A stretch of 64,000 bases of DNA from Pseudogymnoascus destructans (GCF_001641265.1 NW_020167524.1:1488001-1552000), one strand, 5' to 3'. Counted from the first letter of the stretch, positions 11,105 through 21,255 are shown. Notes: generated by a model not told the origin, from the letters alone. Program-made: numbers and translations.

Positions 11105-12150
11105 CGTGATCTATGGGAAGGGAAGGGATTGGATTGGGGGGGTTGAGAGCGGACTGTATGGGACTGTTATGATTGTCTCAAGGTTGGGTCCAAGTCGCGT
11201 GACCAAGGGAAGGGAGGAGGGCGGAGCATGCCGCATGTAGCTATGCATTACCTGAAATTCCGAAATTCCGAAATTCGGGGGAAGGTGTGGAGTGGTCAGA
11301 GCATCGCTGCCATCGCTGCCATCGCTGCCGTCGCTACTGTCACTACCGTACCCACATAAGACCCACATTGACGGTGTGCCGATCCACAGTAGCAACGACG
11401 GGTGCTCAGAGGACGAGTTTGTACCAGATATGAGGGGATTTACAAACCATATCTTTGTCACAGTACCTGCGTCCATTGAGCACGTAACGGAGGGAGGATG
11501 GTACGGATGGGTGGACGGTACCTCGGTCGAGGATAATGGCTGCAATGCTTATGGATGAGGATAGGTGGGACGACGTCTTCTACAGTAACGTAGGTCATGG
11601 TGGGGGTGGTGGCAACCCCATCAAACCAGCCGGCTGCCACCACAACAAATCAAGAGCAAACCCTTCTAATGTGGATTAAACAGCTTACAAGTAGTGGCTA
11701 CGCTCTAGCCACCGCATATTACGTGAGGTTGTAGAGGAAGTCCGGTCAAACAAGTGTCGGGTCTTCCAAACCTCGGTGAGCTGACCCGTGGAGTTGTTGA
11801 CCAGCTTAATCAAGTCAACTACCAACCTATTGGACCTACAGACTAGCAGACTCGGCTACATCTAACCAGTGGCTTAGCAGACCCGACCTGCTTAGCAGTC
11901 CCGACCGACCTAGTAGACCTAACCGACTTAATTGACCTAGCCAACTTAACAACCACAACTTCAAATACCTAACTTACCTCTTAGGCAAGAGTCGGTGCTA
12001 TGGTTCATTCAAAGGCATCCTAACTTACGCGTTAAGTTAGGAAGGAGAGTTGAGGCATAAAGGATGAATAGGGCTACAAAGGAGGTGTTAAGGGGGTGGT
12101 TTAATGTGTATATAAGAGCCTTAAAACAGAGCAAAACCTTAAACTGAAAA
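11105..12150. other. No gene; probable decayed repeat DNA
   Basis: No coding region could be supported. The part at 11820-11960 has irregular short repeats of the type gacctaaccgacttaattga / gacctagccaacttaac. The overall sequence is degenerate and the stretch grades into transposon relics at 12150. Confidence 0.45.
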
Positions 12151-12154
12151 CTAC

Positions 12155-12730
12155 AACACCTACAATATGGATAAGTCTGGATTTTTAATTAGAACAATGC
12201 AATCTACATAAATTATAGTCAATTCTACACTTAGGACGCGTTTTTAGGCACATCTAGGAAGGTAGGAATGGGTCTCTACTGTTAAGTACATCTGTACGAT
12301 ATCAAGTGCGCCTTGCAGCTCGAGTGGGGGTTCAGGGGTGTGGGGAGCTTTCCGGGGTTGGAGCGAAGTTTTCAGTTGTGGAGTGAATTCTCAGAACTGG
12401 TCTCGCTAAAGAGAATTCACTCCACAACAACATAGCTGTATATAGATCGAGCCACTGCTCGAGTGCTCCTCTTCTCTTTCCTTTCTTCTCTAGATTGAGT
12501 TTAATTCATAATACCCAACTGGCGCCCTATGCCTTGGTGAACCGTGACAATCTGCATAGATAGAATAGCTATCGACCCTCTTATTATCTTTAGGGGGCAG
12601 AATGTCCTATAGAGCTGGATTCCAAAGGAGGTTATAAGTAAGTAGCACTTCTCTGCAAATACAAAAGGATAGACAAGCAATCTTCATGGATTAGAGTGGC
12701 TAAAACGCGTTTTTAAGCCCTCTATGTAAG
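12155..12730 (+). pseudogene. pogo/Fot1-type transposase relic, split by LTR-A
   Basis: Two blocks align with the better preserved transposase at 40524-43485. Positions 12167-12280 match 41109-41220 (the DESGF catalytic block), and 12589-12715 match 41270-41400 (the block reading NTKGWTSNLHGLEWLKR in the good copy). The relic is full of stops and mostly G-to-A/C-to-T changes. An LTR-A copy interrupts it at 12293-12549, at the codon region matching CICADG of the good copy. Confidence 0.75.
12293..12549 (-). repeat. LTR-A solo-LTR-like insertion, copy 1
   Basis: This is about 257 bp, the reverse complement of the copies at 41919 and 58511. The family has TGT...ACA ends (TGTCACGGTTCACC, GATATCGTAACA); this copy has lost about three bases at its left edge (reads ctgtacgatatc). 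The flanking atctg on both sides is the likely 5-bp target duplication. It contains the family's 17-bp hairpin (about 12371-12425). Confidence 0.8.
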
Positions 12731-12944
12731 GACACAGGGCACCCAGCTCACAGTAATAGCATATGAGAGTGCGAGTCGGAGGCTAAACGGATGCTATCCT
12801 ATAGGTCTACTACGAAGGATACAAAAAAGATGAAGGGGGAACCCCATGAGTCAATTCCCTCAAGTACCTGAAACCCATCTGACTCGGTTAGCCCACCCAA
12901 ATGATCACACGTGACCCACAGCTACTCAGAGTCTGCTCCTTAGA

Positions 12945-13315
12945 GTGAGAGATGAGAAGGCATCCTTACAAGGGCAAGAAAATCAATTAGAACTACTCAG
13001 AATCATATTATGTAGACATATCCACAAACAGGCTTTTTTATCCCTTCTCCACTTGCTTAAAGTATGGTTTGCATCTTGGAGTTTTGGTACCTCACTTGTA
13101 ACGAGGATGACCGAGTGTATTAGATTCTGTGTACTCTTCCCTAATTGATCAATTGCACGAAAAATTGATGTTAGTGAGCTGTTCTGATGGTTTCTAATGC
13201 GGCTTTTAATGAATTCAGACTGAGAAACTGCTTCGGTTGGATTTTGTGGTATCCTTGATACCCAGAGTGTTGTCGCTCTAACAGGTAATTCAGGTGGTGT
13301 TGGAGTCCTTAACTT
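12945..13315 (-). pseudogene. pogo/Fot1-type transposase relic, C-terminal part
   Basis: The minus strand reads KLRTPTPPELPVRATTLWVS, then NPTEAVSQSEFIKSRIRNHQ and LGKSTQNL, matching the C-terminal region of the transposase at 18065 (RLRTPTPS, NPWVSQTPSNPTEALSQ). The upstream part of the same relic lies at 16650-16900. The two were one gene before the Harbinger element at 13319-16646 landed between the codons for KLDI and KLRTP. Confidence 0.75.
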
Positions 13316-13615
13316 AATAGAGTGTTTTAGCAACTGTTGAACAGGCTGCACCCCAGTATGTAGTTAGTATAGAAATATGAGGATTTAGTGCCATAATCCC
13401 TGTACAAACCTTGCAAGCCTGAGCTCCACTACTTCCTATTTAGGACTTAGGACTGTAGAGGTTTAACAGTTATCTGTTGAAGACTTACAGTGAGCCATAA
13501 TCCTGTTGTAGTTAGAGTATTTATTAGTAATCACCTTCAGGGGACGTCATGTAGCTGTAGAGTTAGTAATAGAGTCGTATGTATGATTGTATTATATTCA
13601 ATACAAGTAATAACT

Positions 13616-14812
13616 ATGGCATCGCATACCAAACCTATTGAATTCCGGGCATACCAGCCTCGAACTTTACTTCCCAGTCATCGGCAGCGCTCTGTCTTCG
13701 AATATGATGATATTGGTAGTCCTCCTTTACCTGTTCAGCCTACAGTTGAGGTGCAATTCAATACCGAAAGGCCTAGAGGATCACAAGTCTCAAGCTGGCA
13801 GCACATAGAGAGTTGTGACGCTCAAGGCTCTCAAGCAAAGATGACGCCCCTAACGAAGGACGAAGTACTGGTCCTCTTCCGACTTTGCAATCGAAACGCC
13901 GAAGCATTTCAACCAGGGAAGAAGACTGCATTCTGGTCTTATATACAGGCCGATTTCGAAAGGGAGACTGGTAAAGACCACAAGAGTCTCTATCGAGTAG
14001 TACAGTGGGAAATCGACAAGAGAAGGAAATACTCAATGGGCTTGGGACTGGACAAACTGATAGCGAGTTGGAATTGACTGTCCAAACTAATAACTGGATT
14101 GGGGTTGTTACTGAGAAAAAGCGGATTGAAACACAGTGAAGTGAGGCAGCAAATACTGTTATCACTTCGTCGCAGCGAGCGCTCAATAATCTAGACTTGT
14201 TATCCGTTGCTCTTGCTATAAAGCAGAGGCACCAGCAGACTTATCCTCAAAGTTGTAATAGATCCATTGGCCAGAGAGCACGAGAGTGCCCTGGCTTTGA
14301 CAATCCTGACGACGAGGATATACTAGATGATTCTGCAGAAGAAAGGCAAAGTGAGAACGGCGCTGACAATATTCAAACTATAGACTCGACTCCCATGGAA
14401 ACACCAACCCTACTACGAACACCAATGCCAGTACTACGAGGAACTTCAGCTCCTCGTGGCCATTCAAGTAGTCGAGGAAGACGCCATAATAGACAGCCCC
14501 GAACTTTGTCACCGTCTCAGACTCAATTGCTCCTTGAAGAGCGATTAAATACACAGGCTGACGACCCAGTATTATCTGTCTTTGAGTCGTTCATGAGTAT
14601 GGTGAAGGATCAGTATAGACAGAGTAATGCAAGAGGGCAGGGAGGGCAGCAGGAAAGTCAGAACGAGAACATTGATAATCCTATAATTACTTCGCGGTTA
14701 CAGCAAGTCGATCATCAGATCCGGGAACTACAGGAAGGCCAAGCTGAATTGACGCAAGGCCAGACTACAATGATATCTCTTCTTCAGCAGGCATTACATG
14801 GGCCTATCCGAT
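13616..14812 (+). pseudogene. Harbinger ORF1 (DNA-binding accessory protein), frameshifted
   Basis: The ATG is at 13616 (MASHTKPIEFRAYQPRTLLP). Residues about 75-140 (LTKDEVLVLFRLCNRNAEAF, AFWSYIQADFERETGKDHKS, VVQWEIDKRRKYSMGLG) form a helical SANT/Myb-like domain homologous to the minus-strand ORF at 59293-58056. The frame shifts near 14040, continues as SELELTVQTNNWIGVVTEKK, meets a TGA near 14134, and then is open to 14812. The C-terminal part has a Gln-rich coiled-coil segment (LQQVDHQIRELQEGQAELTQ). ORF1 proteins of this superfamily bind the transposon ends and assist the DDE protein. This copy has two lesions and is probably inactive. Confidence 0.7.
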
Positions 14813-14894
14813 GAAGTGTTCCAATTGAAAATACGGATAGTAGCGAATATAACAGTGTAGAGGGTTGGATAGAGTCAAGTAATACATATATATC

Positions 14895-16071
14895 CTAGCT
14901 AGTACAAAGAAGATATTCCTCTACTGTTGGTGGAGGCACCAGAAACCTCGTTCCAATCAAGTTACCCCGTATACAAGTATAACAGTTTGTTAATAGTATC
15001 ACAGCTTTAAAGTGAGCTGCTACAGGCTGCGACTGAGACTGTAGCCCTTTATCAAAAGCTGTGTACGTCCATAACTGTTGCGTTAATCCAAAGGCGTTTT
15101 CAACTACAATTCTCACAGACGATAGATAAGCATTAAACTGCTTCTCCTTAGAAGGAAGATATCAGTAGCCACGCGCACAAGTATACGGAGCCATAATTCC
15201 TTCCGTACACCAGTAAGCTGGGTCTCCATATAGGTATAACTCCCGTTTACCATCCATAATATGCTGAATCCTTTCAACGCAGCCTGATTCCCCCCAAATA
15301 TGCCAGTCGTTAGCTGGTCCATTATACGGCCCAATCAAGGATGATACAAGTCCATCAGGGGTTACAATAGCCTGGAAGTGCATTCCGTGCTTCTTCTTAT
15401 ATCCAGAATACCATAGCCGCTGGACTTCCGAGTCTCCTGCTGGTCAGCAAAACCCTTGGAATGTACCATCGACAAACCCCCATATTTGGCTACAGCCACC
15501 GCTATCTGCTATAGCCTCTTCAAAGCTTAGTAGCTTGTTGTATGTAAGGTATGGGTGCCATTCTAGTAAGCCTTCGAATTCGTGTACCAAGTGACCGATT
15601 ACGTCGTTAAAGACTATTGAAAGCCATGCCTGAGACTGTCCAAAAAGGTCAACACAGGTTGTCCAACGCCCTGGATACGCAAGACGGGCCAAGACTATGC
15701 AAAGAGCAGTCTCTGGGTCTGGGTTTACCCGCCTGCTCCAGACTATTGTATGAAGCTTTAGCAGTGGCACAAGCTGAGCTATTTCGTCAATGGAAAACCT
15801 GTTAACTGTGAGTAATAAGAACCATATAGAGTTATAACCTAAAAGCCTACTGGAATTTATGAGCTACCCATCCAGGAGTATGGCTACCCCATGCCCGTAA
15901 GCTCCAGTTGAACTTATCATACTCGTAAGTAAGTCGGGTCTGTGGGCGTTGAGTTGTATATAACTGTCATAAGAGCCACCAATGGTATCGACAACGGCGA
16001 TTATGCCGAATAACCAGAACAGTAGCACAAGTAGCAATCGCAATCAGTTCTAGGTCTTTGGTATTAGACAT
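14895..16071 (-). pseudogene. PIF/Harbinger DDE transposase (DDE_Tnp_4 type), damaged
   Basis: The likely start is at 16071 (MSNTKDLELIAIATCATVL). An N-terminal exon runs to about WGSHTPGW and an intron to about 15800 is inferred. The next exon reads VNRFSIDEIAQLVPLLKLHT. The catalytic residues are visible: D in WGFVDGTFQGFC, D in LYLYGDPAYW, and E in IVVENAFGLTQQLWTY. Insertion-type reading problems include a TGA in the N-terminal exon (LL*QLYTT) and a stop after GTFQGFC at about 15444. The protein would catalyse cut-and-paste excision and insertion. The stop codons make it a recent pseudogene unless the host genome was mis-sequenced at those bases. Confidence 0.75.
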
Positions 16072-16649
16072 TAGATCTAATTACTATAACTACCTCTGAA
16101 ATATAGTAGCTACGTCGCAAGTGGTGGTCGAATAGGGGTAATTTGCAGTGGTGGCAGTCGCAAAAGGGTACATATAGGTACTTCTATTTACATATATATT
16201 TGTATCGAAATAGACGTACCACGATGTATCTTTTTCCGGTCGCCACCACCTCTCTCCCCACCTGCCCAGTTCCAAAGCACTTACTGAAGTAGAAAAATTT
16301 ATCAAAGGCCAGTATTCTACAGAGGGAACAAAGGGCTCTAGTCACATAGGGGACTACAAAGGGAACGCCGTAGGGGGTATGGCCAGAATGGGAGAATTAC
16401 ATACAATTTACTAGTAATTTCCCTTGTCATGTCATAGGTGAACTCACGAAAATCATGAAGATCACAACTTTTCAAAGCCTCGATTCCAACTCATTTTAGA
16501 ATTTCCTATTTAGGCCTTACAGTGGACTACAGTAAGCACTAAACAGGGTTATGTATGCTCTAATACTAATATATTCTAGGTCAGCTTGGCATGGCCTGAT
16601 CAGGCAATGTAAAGCCAGAGCCTGTCGGAGACTGCTAAAACGCTCTAAT

Positions 16650-16900
16650 ATCTAGCTTAGATATTACAGCTTCTGGGTTTAATGGAACAAGTCCCGACCC
16701 TCGAAACCCTCCACGGATGTTTAATTCTGTCATAGTAAGGACATGAGCTGCTTTAAACATGAGCTGCTTTAAAGGCAGGAAGGAAGTCTGTCTTAGTAAT
16801 ATGATGTAACGCTGACTTCTAAACGATAGAAGACACAGAGGCTTCTTGCGTAAGGTTGACTTAACAGAGGAGGCAGGGGATTAGACACAAAGGCTTTCCA
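16650..16900 (-). pseudogene. pogo relic, part upstream of the Harbinger insertion
   Basis: On the minus strand ALHHITKTDFLPAFKAAHVL is followed by GGFRGSGLVPLNPEAVISKL and DIRAF. This corresponds to HINHITKVEFFLAFRAAYLE...GFRGAGLVPFDPQAVLPKLD in the transposase at 18065. It runs directly into the right end of the Harbinger element and resumes at 13315. A 16-bp direct duplication (catgagctgctttaaa, about 16742-16772) is present. Confidence 0.7.
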
Positions 16901-17121
16901 AGTAACACGTTACAGTATTGTAAAGAATACTATATAAAGTTGAGCACGAAGCTCCTATCTAAGGAAATACTATCTACTTATATAGTGGCGTCGTGCCAAA
17001 GGGATATCTGTGGATAACATGGATAACGTGGTTTATCAGTACGTCGGACATATCAGTACCTCGGACACTTTTCCTGAATTTCCTACCCTCTAACTTCACA
17101 ACGCGTTTTTTCCACCTTTTA

Positions 17122-18057
17122 TGTAATGGTGGGTGCACCAGATGTGAGAATCTAGCCACCCAAGGAAGGGATGATTTTACTAAGACAACACACTGTCTTA
17201 GGAAACAGAGCCAAAGGGTTGTAGCTTAGACTATTCCACAATGCAGCAATCAGGTGTATGATGTAGTGAAGTGGTTTAGACAAGTTGTAACAAATGTTGA
17301 GTCTGAGAACTCAGGGGTAAGTCAGAGGTTAGCACCTCACTGACTTTTTAGAAACAAAGAATAACAAGATTAATGCTTGGAAGCTTGGAAAAGACGTGGA
17401 AGTATGTGATAGTCGATTTACTGTATTGTCTGCTTGCCCTTTCTTAAGGAAAGGGCAATCCTATTTATGCCAAAGGAGTGTAGTTCTCTCATTTTCCATG
17501 ACTTTCCATGACTAACCAGGCTTGGTAAATGTATTAGAAATCAAGTGCGACCCACAACTAGCTTGCTAATCATGTAGTGAACGTAAGAGAATCCCATAGA
17601 ACCATCTCTTGGGTTCCTAGCCTATAGGAAGTGAAAAGGAGGTCCAAGGTCAGAGTACCTATAGATAAATTATGTCATAACTTAACCAATCTTGTGGGTA
17701 ACTAAGGAGCGATGACGTGTAATGAATCATAGAGGGTTGTAGAAGCTTCTAGAGCTATCGTTCATGTTCCTAGGCCTCTAGTTGGTAGAGATATGCCATG
17801 TGGTAGTATTGGCCCACCCCCTTAAGGAGGAGATTTTCTTAATAACTTGTTCAATGAGTGTTCAAATGATATGCCGTGATGTATGTAGCATAAACAGATG
17901 TAGTAGAAGAGTTTGCAGCAATCATTGAGTAGTATTGCTTCTGTTGTTGGTGTGATAAGCCAAGATATGTATGGTGACTTGTAGGTTTGAGGAGGAGATT
18001 TCTAAGTTTGCTCTTGAGTTTGATAGCAAACTGAGTGCAACGAATGTCAGTATGACA
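17122..18057 (-). repeat. LTR-B solo-LTR-like insertion, copy 1
   Basis: This is 936 bp, with ends TGTAATGGTGGG and ...GTCAGTATGACA, and the 5-bp duplication TTTTA at 17117-17121 and 18058-18062. TG...CA ends plus a 5-bp duplication are the hallmark of LTR-retrotransposon integration, and no internal coding region is present, so this is read as a solo LTR. A TATA-like motif (gcataaatagg) reads on the minus strand, which sets the orientation. It inserted 3 bp 5' of the transposase ATG, in the leader. Confidence 0.9.
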
Positions 18058-18064
18058 TTTTATT

Positions 18065-19720
18065 ATGTCAGTGATTACCCAAGAAGCAAAAATCATTCTA
18101 GCTATCGAGGCTATCCGAACATCAAAAAATCTAAGTCGTCGGAAGGCTGCTAAGCTCTATGAAGTACCTCATTCTACACTCTGCGACAGAATGAACGGCC
18201 GAACTACTGTCTACGAACGCCGGCCTGCAATGATGAAATTAACTATACTAGAAGAGGAGGTGGTTATTCGGAATATACTTGATATGGATTCAAGAGGATT
18301 TGCACCCTGGCTTGCTGGTGTAGAAGATATGGCAAATTTTATACTCGAATCGCGTGGAGGGAGGCGCGTCGGGAAGCTCTGGGCCCACCGATTTGTACAA
18401 CGACGTCCAGAATTAAAGACGCGTTTTAATCGCGTTTACGACTTCCAAAGGGCCTTGTGCGAAGATCCTGAACTAATTGGCGCGTGGTTTCGACTAGTGG
18501 AAAATATGAGGGCAAAATATGGTGTTTTGGACTGCGACTTCTATAACTTTGACGAAACTGGGTTTATGATGGGTGTGATTTGCCCTGCAATGGTTGTTAC
18601 CCATGCAGATCGACTTGGCAGAGGTAAGGCAGTTCAGCCAGGGAATCGGGAATGGGCTACAGCGATTGCTTGTATCAACAGTGACGGCTGGAGTATTCCT
18701 CCATTTTTGGTAGTTAAAGGCAAGAATCATCTTGCAAATTGGTATACAGACGGCGGCCTTCCACACAACTGGGTTGTTAAACCGACAAGCAATGGATGGA
18801 CAAACAATGAGATGGGTCTAGAATCGTTGAAACACTTCGACAAACATACTGCTGTTCGTGCAAGGGGTCCATATCGAATGCTGGTGTTAGACGGGCACGA
18901 GAGTCATGAATTGGCTGAGTTCCAAGAGTACTGCAAGGCACACAACATTATAACTCTTGGACTACCTCCCCACTCGTCTCATTTAACTCAGCCACTTGAT
19001 GTCGGGTGCTTTAGTGTGTTGAAGCGGGCATATGGTCGGCAGATTGAGACCTTCATTAAGGCTCATATCAACCACATTACCAAGGTCGAGTTCTTTCTCG
19101 CCTTTAGAGCAGCATATCTGGAATCCATGACAGCCCAAAACGCCCAGTCCGGGTTCCGCGGAGCTGGCTTAGTGCCTTTCGACCCGCAAGCAGTGCTTCC
19201 AAAGCTTGACGTGAGGTTACGGACTCCAACTCCCTCTAGATCCTCTACTGCCAACACCAACCCTTGGGTCTCCCAGACCCCTTCCAACCCAACTGAAGCT
19301 CTTTCACAAACAACCCTCGTTCGAAATTGAATTGCCCGTCACCAAGGAAGCTCGCCAACTCCACTCTTCGGGACAGTTATTGCATTGGCAAAGGGTACGG
19401 AGCGACTAGCACATGAGAACACCCTTCTGTCTGCTGAGGTACGTACCCTTCGAGCAGCCAACGAAGCCCTTAGCAAACGCCGCAGGGCTAAAAAGGCTCG
19501 TGTCCGTGAAGGAGGTGCACTTATAGTAGAGGATGCACAGGCTATTATCGCACAGAAGGATGTGGATGAGCAGGTACGACGCGACGTACGTGCGGTTGGG
19601 GGTAGTCGTAAGGAGGGGCAACCGTCTAGGTGATGCTGTGGGATCTGTGGAAAAGCTGGTCATAATGCGCGAACTTGTCAAGAAGCTATAGATATGTCTA
19701 GTTCATCTGATTCCGCTTAG
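18065..19720 (+). pseudogene. pogo/Fot1-type DDE transposase with two TGA stops
   Basis: The ATG at 18065 opens 421 codons. An HTH (psq/CENP-B type) comes first (NLSRRKAAKLYEVPHSTLCD), then a second DNA-binding region (GGRRVGKLWAHRFVQRRPEL) and the DDE core with D in YNFDETGFMMG, D in MLVLDGHESHEL and D in LTQPLDVGCFSVLK. After TGA at 19328-19330 the same frame continues with a coiled-coil (TLLSAEVRTLRAANEALSKR), meets a second TGA at 19631-19633, and ends with a CCHC zinc knuckle (CGICGKAGHNARTC) and TAG at 19720. Both TGA codons could derive from CGA by one C-to-T change. The catalytic domain itself is intact, so a truncated protein is possible. The native promoter/leader is separated by LTR-B. 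Confidence 0.85.
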
Positions 19721-19828
19721 TTATAGTTAATTTAATATGTTATGGTTGATTTATTGATATTCAAAGTAGAATGCCAATGGAAAGTGTCCGACGTACTGAT
19801 ATGTCCGACGTACTGATAAACCACGTTA

Positions 19829-19940
19829 ACATAATATCCATGATATCCAATATTATCCATCACATGACATTCCGTGGATCGCTGTGGATAACATGGATAA
19901 CATAATATCCATGATATCCAATGTTATCCATCATGTGAGG
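19829..19940. repeat. Tandem palindromic repeat around a pogo target site
   Basis: Sequence gtggataacatggataacat followed by aatatccatgatatccaat occurs at 19884-19940. It also occurs, split by the transposon, as 17010-17025 plus 19829-19870. The unit of about 70 bp is largely self-complementary (ggataacat / atgttatcc). Confidence 0.75.
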
Positions 19941-20097
19941 TTGCAGCCGTAAGCGCTAGCCATAGCACTAGCACTTAGCCGTAACACTAGGTCCCCCTCT
20001 AATAGGCCTAGTCCCTAGGTCTTGGTGATTAAGTAGTATGCTGACTACTTAGGTAGGGTGGCGCCCACCACTGTCCATAGACAGTCAGGCTTTAACC

Positions 20098-20631
20098 ATG
20101 TCTTCTTCCAAACATACCAAAATCAAAGAACGTCTTGCTCTTTCCCAAAGGATATTGGCTACTGGCTTCGAGATGCCTTCTTGTAACCGTTGCGAAAAGA
20201 AACACTTGAAGTGTGTTGTTTCTGACGATTCGAAATGCTGTAGTCAATGTGTTCGCGTCAATGCGCGGTGTGATGCTTGTGTTCCTTCTATTAGCGACTG
20301 GGACAAGATAGAACGTGAGGAGCATTGTTTGCAAGCAGAGGAGGAGGCAGCGATGGCCAAGATCCTTCGACTTCGTCAACAACAGCGCTTGTTTTGTTCC
20401 CGTGCTAAGGACATGCTTTGTCATGGTCTAAAAACCATGGACAAGCTAGATGAGGCAGAGGAAAAGGAGCGTAGGGAGGCAGAGGCCAAAGGGGCTCTCT
20501 TGCACACCCCTCCCACTACTGTCTCTGAGGACGTAGCCCCCGACCAGGACTTCTTCGCAGTCCTGTCTCATGGCTTCTTTGAACATTGGGGTGTCGATGG
20601 TGAAATGCCTCCAGCAATTCTGGACAGCTAA
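20098..20631 (+). CDS. Cys-rich ORF (CxxC...CxxC), transposon-associated
   Basis: The ATG is at 20098, 177 aa. Residues 27-60 hold a compact cysteine cluster: PSCNRCEKKHLKCVVSD, CCSQCVRVNARCDAC. A Glu/Arg-rich coiled-coil follows (HCLQAEEEAAMAKILRLRQQ; KLDEAEEKERREAEAKGA). The Cys spacing recalls the short zinc-binding ORFs often found beside fungal retroelements and also a Zn2Cys6 cluster, but it is not a standard one. The last 116 bp overlap, on the opposite strand, the chromodomain end of the gypsy polyprotein (21166-20516). It is undamaged, unlike most transposon genes here. The function is unknown to me. Confidence 0.6.
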   Translation: MSSSKHTKIKERLALSQRILATGFEMPSCNRCEKKHLKCVVSDDSKCCSQCVRVNARCDACVPSISDWDKIEREEHCLQAEEEAAMAKILRLRQQQRLFCSRAKDMLCHGLKTMDKLDEAEEKERREAEAKGALLHTPPTTVSEDVAPDQDFFAVLSHGFFEHWGVDGEMPPAILDS

Positions 20632-21166
20632 GGTTTCCTACCGTTTCCCATGAATTGTCCGTATGTTCATAACCTTTCCATTTTATCAAAAACTGTTCTT
20701 TGCGTCCTACTAACCTTCTGTCTAGGATCGCTTCGACTTCATATTCAATGATCTCATTTTCTGGTTGTAGTTCTGTATCGGTCGCAATCGGGGTGCTTCC
20801 TCTTGCTGGTTCCAGTAGTGAGACATGAAATACTGGGTGTAGTCTAGACTTCTTGGGTAGCTGCAGTCTGTAATTAACTGGGCTGACTTTGTTCAATATT
20901 TTGAATGGTCCCAATTTCTTAAAGTCCAACTTCGTATTTGGTCGTTTCGTTTTGATGTGTTTCCGGAGTATATATACTTTATCCCCCTCCTTGAAGGCAG
21001 GTTCCATACTGCGCTTCTTGTTTGCATACATGGCAGATCGTTCATTTAAGAATTGGATGTCTGTCGCGAGTTGTTCATGGAACGATTTGAGTTGTTCCAC
21101 GGTGATCATAGCTTGTTCTGCTCTTGATTCATACTGCGCTTCTTGTTTGCATACATGGCAGATCAT
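20516..21166 (-). pseudogene. Gypsy integrase C-terminus plus chromodomain, 5'-truncated
   Basis: It has 216 open codons. Residues 18-110 are the integrase C-terminal region (QLATDIQFLNERSAMYANKK, EPAFKEGDKVYILRKHIKTK, KLGPFKILNKVSPVNYRLQL, LHPVFHVSLLEP). Residues 137-180 are a chromodomain (YEVEAILDRRLVGRKEQFLI, KWKGYEHTDNSWETV). Chromoviruses use this domain to target integration to chromatin. Nothing upstream (protease, RT, integrase core) is present in frame; the 5' end runs into a 125-bp tandem duplication and then decayed DNA. It has no stops, in sharp contrast with the RIP-damaged homologue at 1-460. Confidence 0.85.
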
Positions 21167-21255
21167 TCATTTAGGAATTGGATGTCTGTCGCGAGTTGTT
21201 CATGGAACGATTTGAGTTGTTCCACGGCGATCATAGCTTGCTCTGCTCTTGATTC
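21006..21255. repeat. 125-bp direct tandem duplication in integrase
   Basis: The segment atactgcgcttcttgtttgc ... gctcttgattc occurs at 21006-21130 and again at 21131-21255 with only a few differences. It truncates the open frame of the integrase/chromodomain fragment. Confidence 0.9.

Larger units (their letters stand above)
13319..16646. mobile_element. PIF/Harbinger-type DNA transposon
   Basis: The element is 3328 bp. Its ends are imperfect inverted repeats: left AGAGTGTTTTAGCA and right, read in reverse, AGAGCGTTTTAGCA, each followed by a related ACAGGCT block. It is flanked by AAT on both sides (13316-13318 and 16647-16649), a 3-bp duplication. It carries two convergent ORFs, a DNA-binding-type ORF1 on plus and a DDE transposase on minus. 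It interrupts a pogo relic cleanly. The AAT duplication differs from the TWA usual for PIF, so the exact subfamily is open. Confidence 0.8.
17026..19826 (+). mobile_element. pogo/Fot1-type transposon with nested LTR-B
   Basis: TIRs of about 50 bp begin ACGTGGTTTATCAGTACGTC at both ends (left 17026-17077, right about 19775-19826). They include an internal near-duplicate ATCAGTACSTCGGACA. A TA duplication flanks them (17024-17025 and 19827-19828). Without the nested 936-bp LTR-B and its duplication the element is 1860 bp, a normal Tc1/mariner-pogo size. It encodes one transposase on plus. It sits inside the first unit of a tandemly duplicated sequence. Confidence 0.9.

Noticed and set aside
11111..11545. 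144-codon minus-strand frame with SDGSDGSD
   Set aside because: Derived from a short gctgccatc repeat; no other coding signal.
17851..18096. 75-98-codon open frames repeated in every LTR-B copy (for example 42842-43135, 56336-56572)
   Set aside because: They start outside the LTR and are shared only because the LTR copies are alike; no domain and no own start codon.
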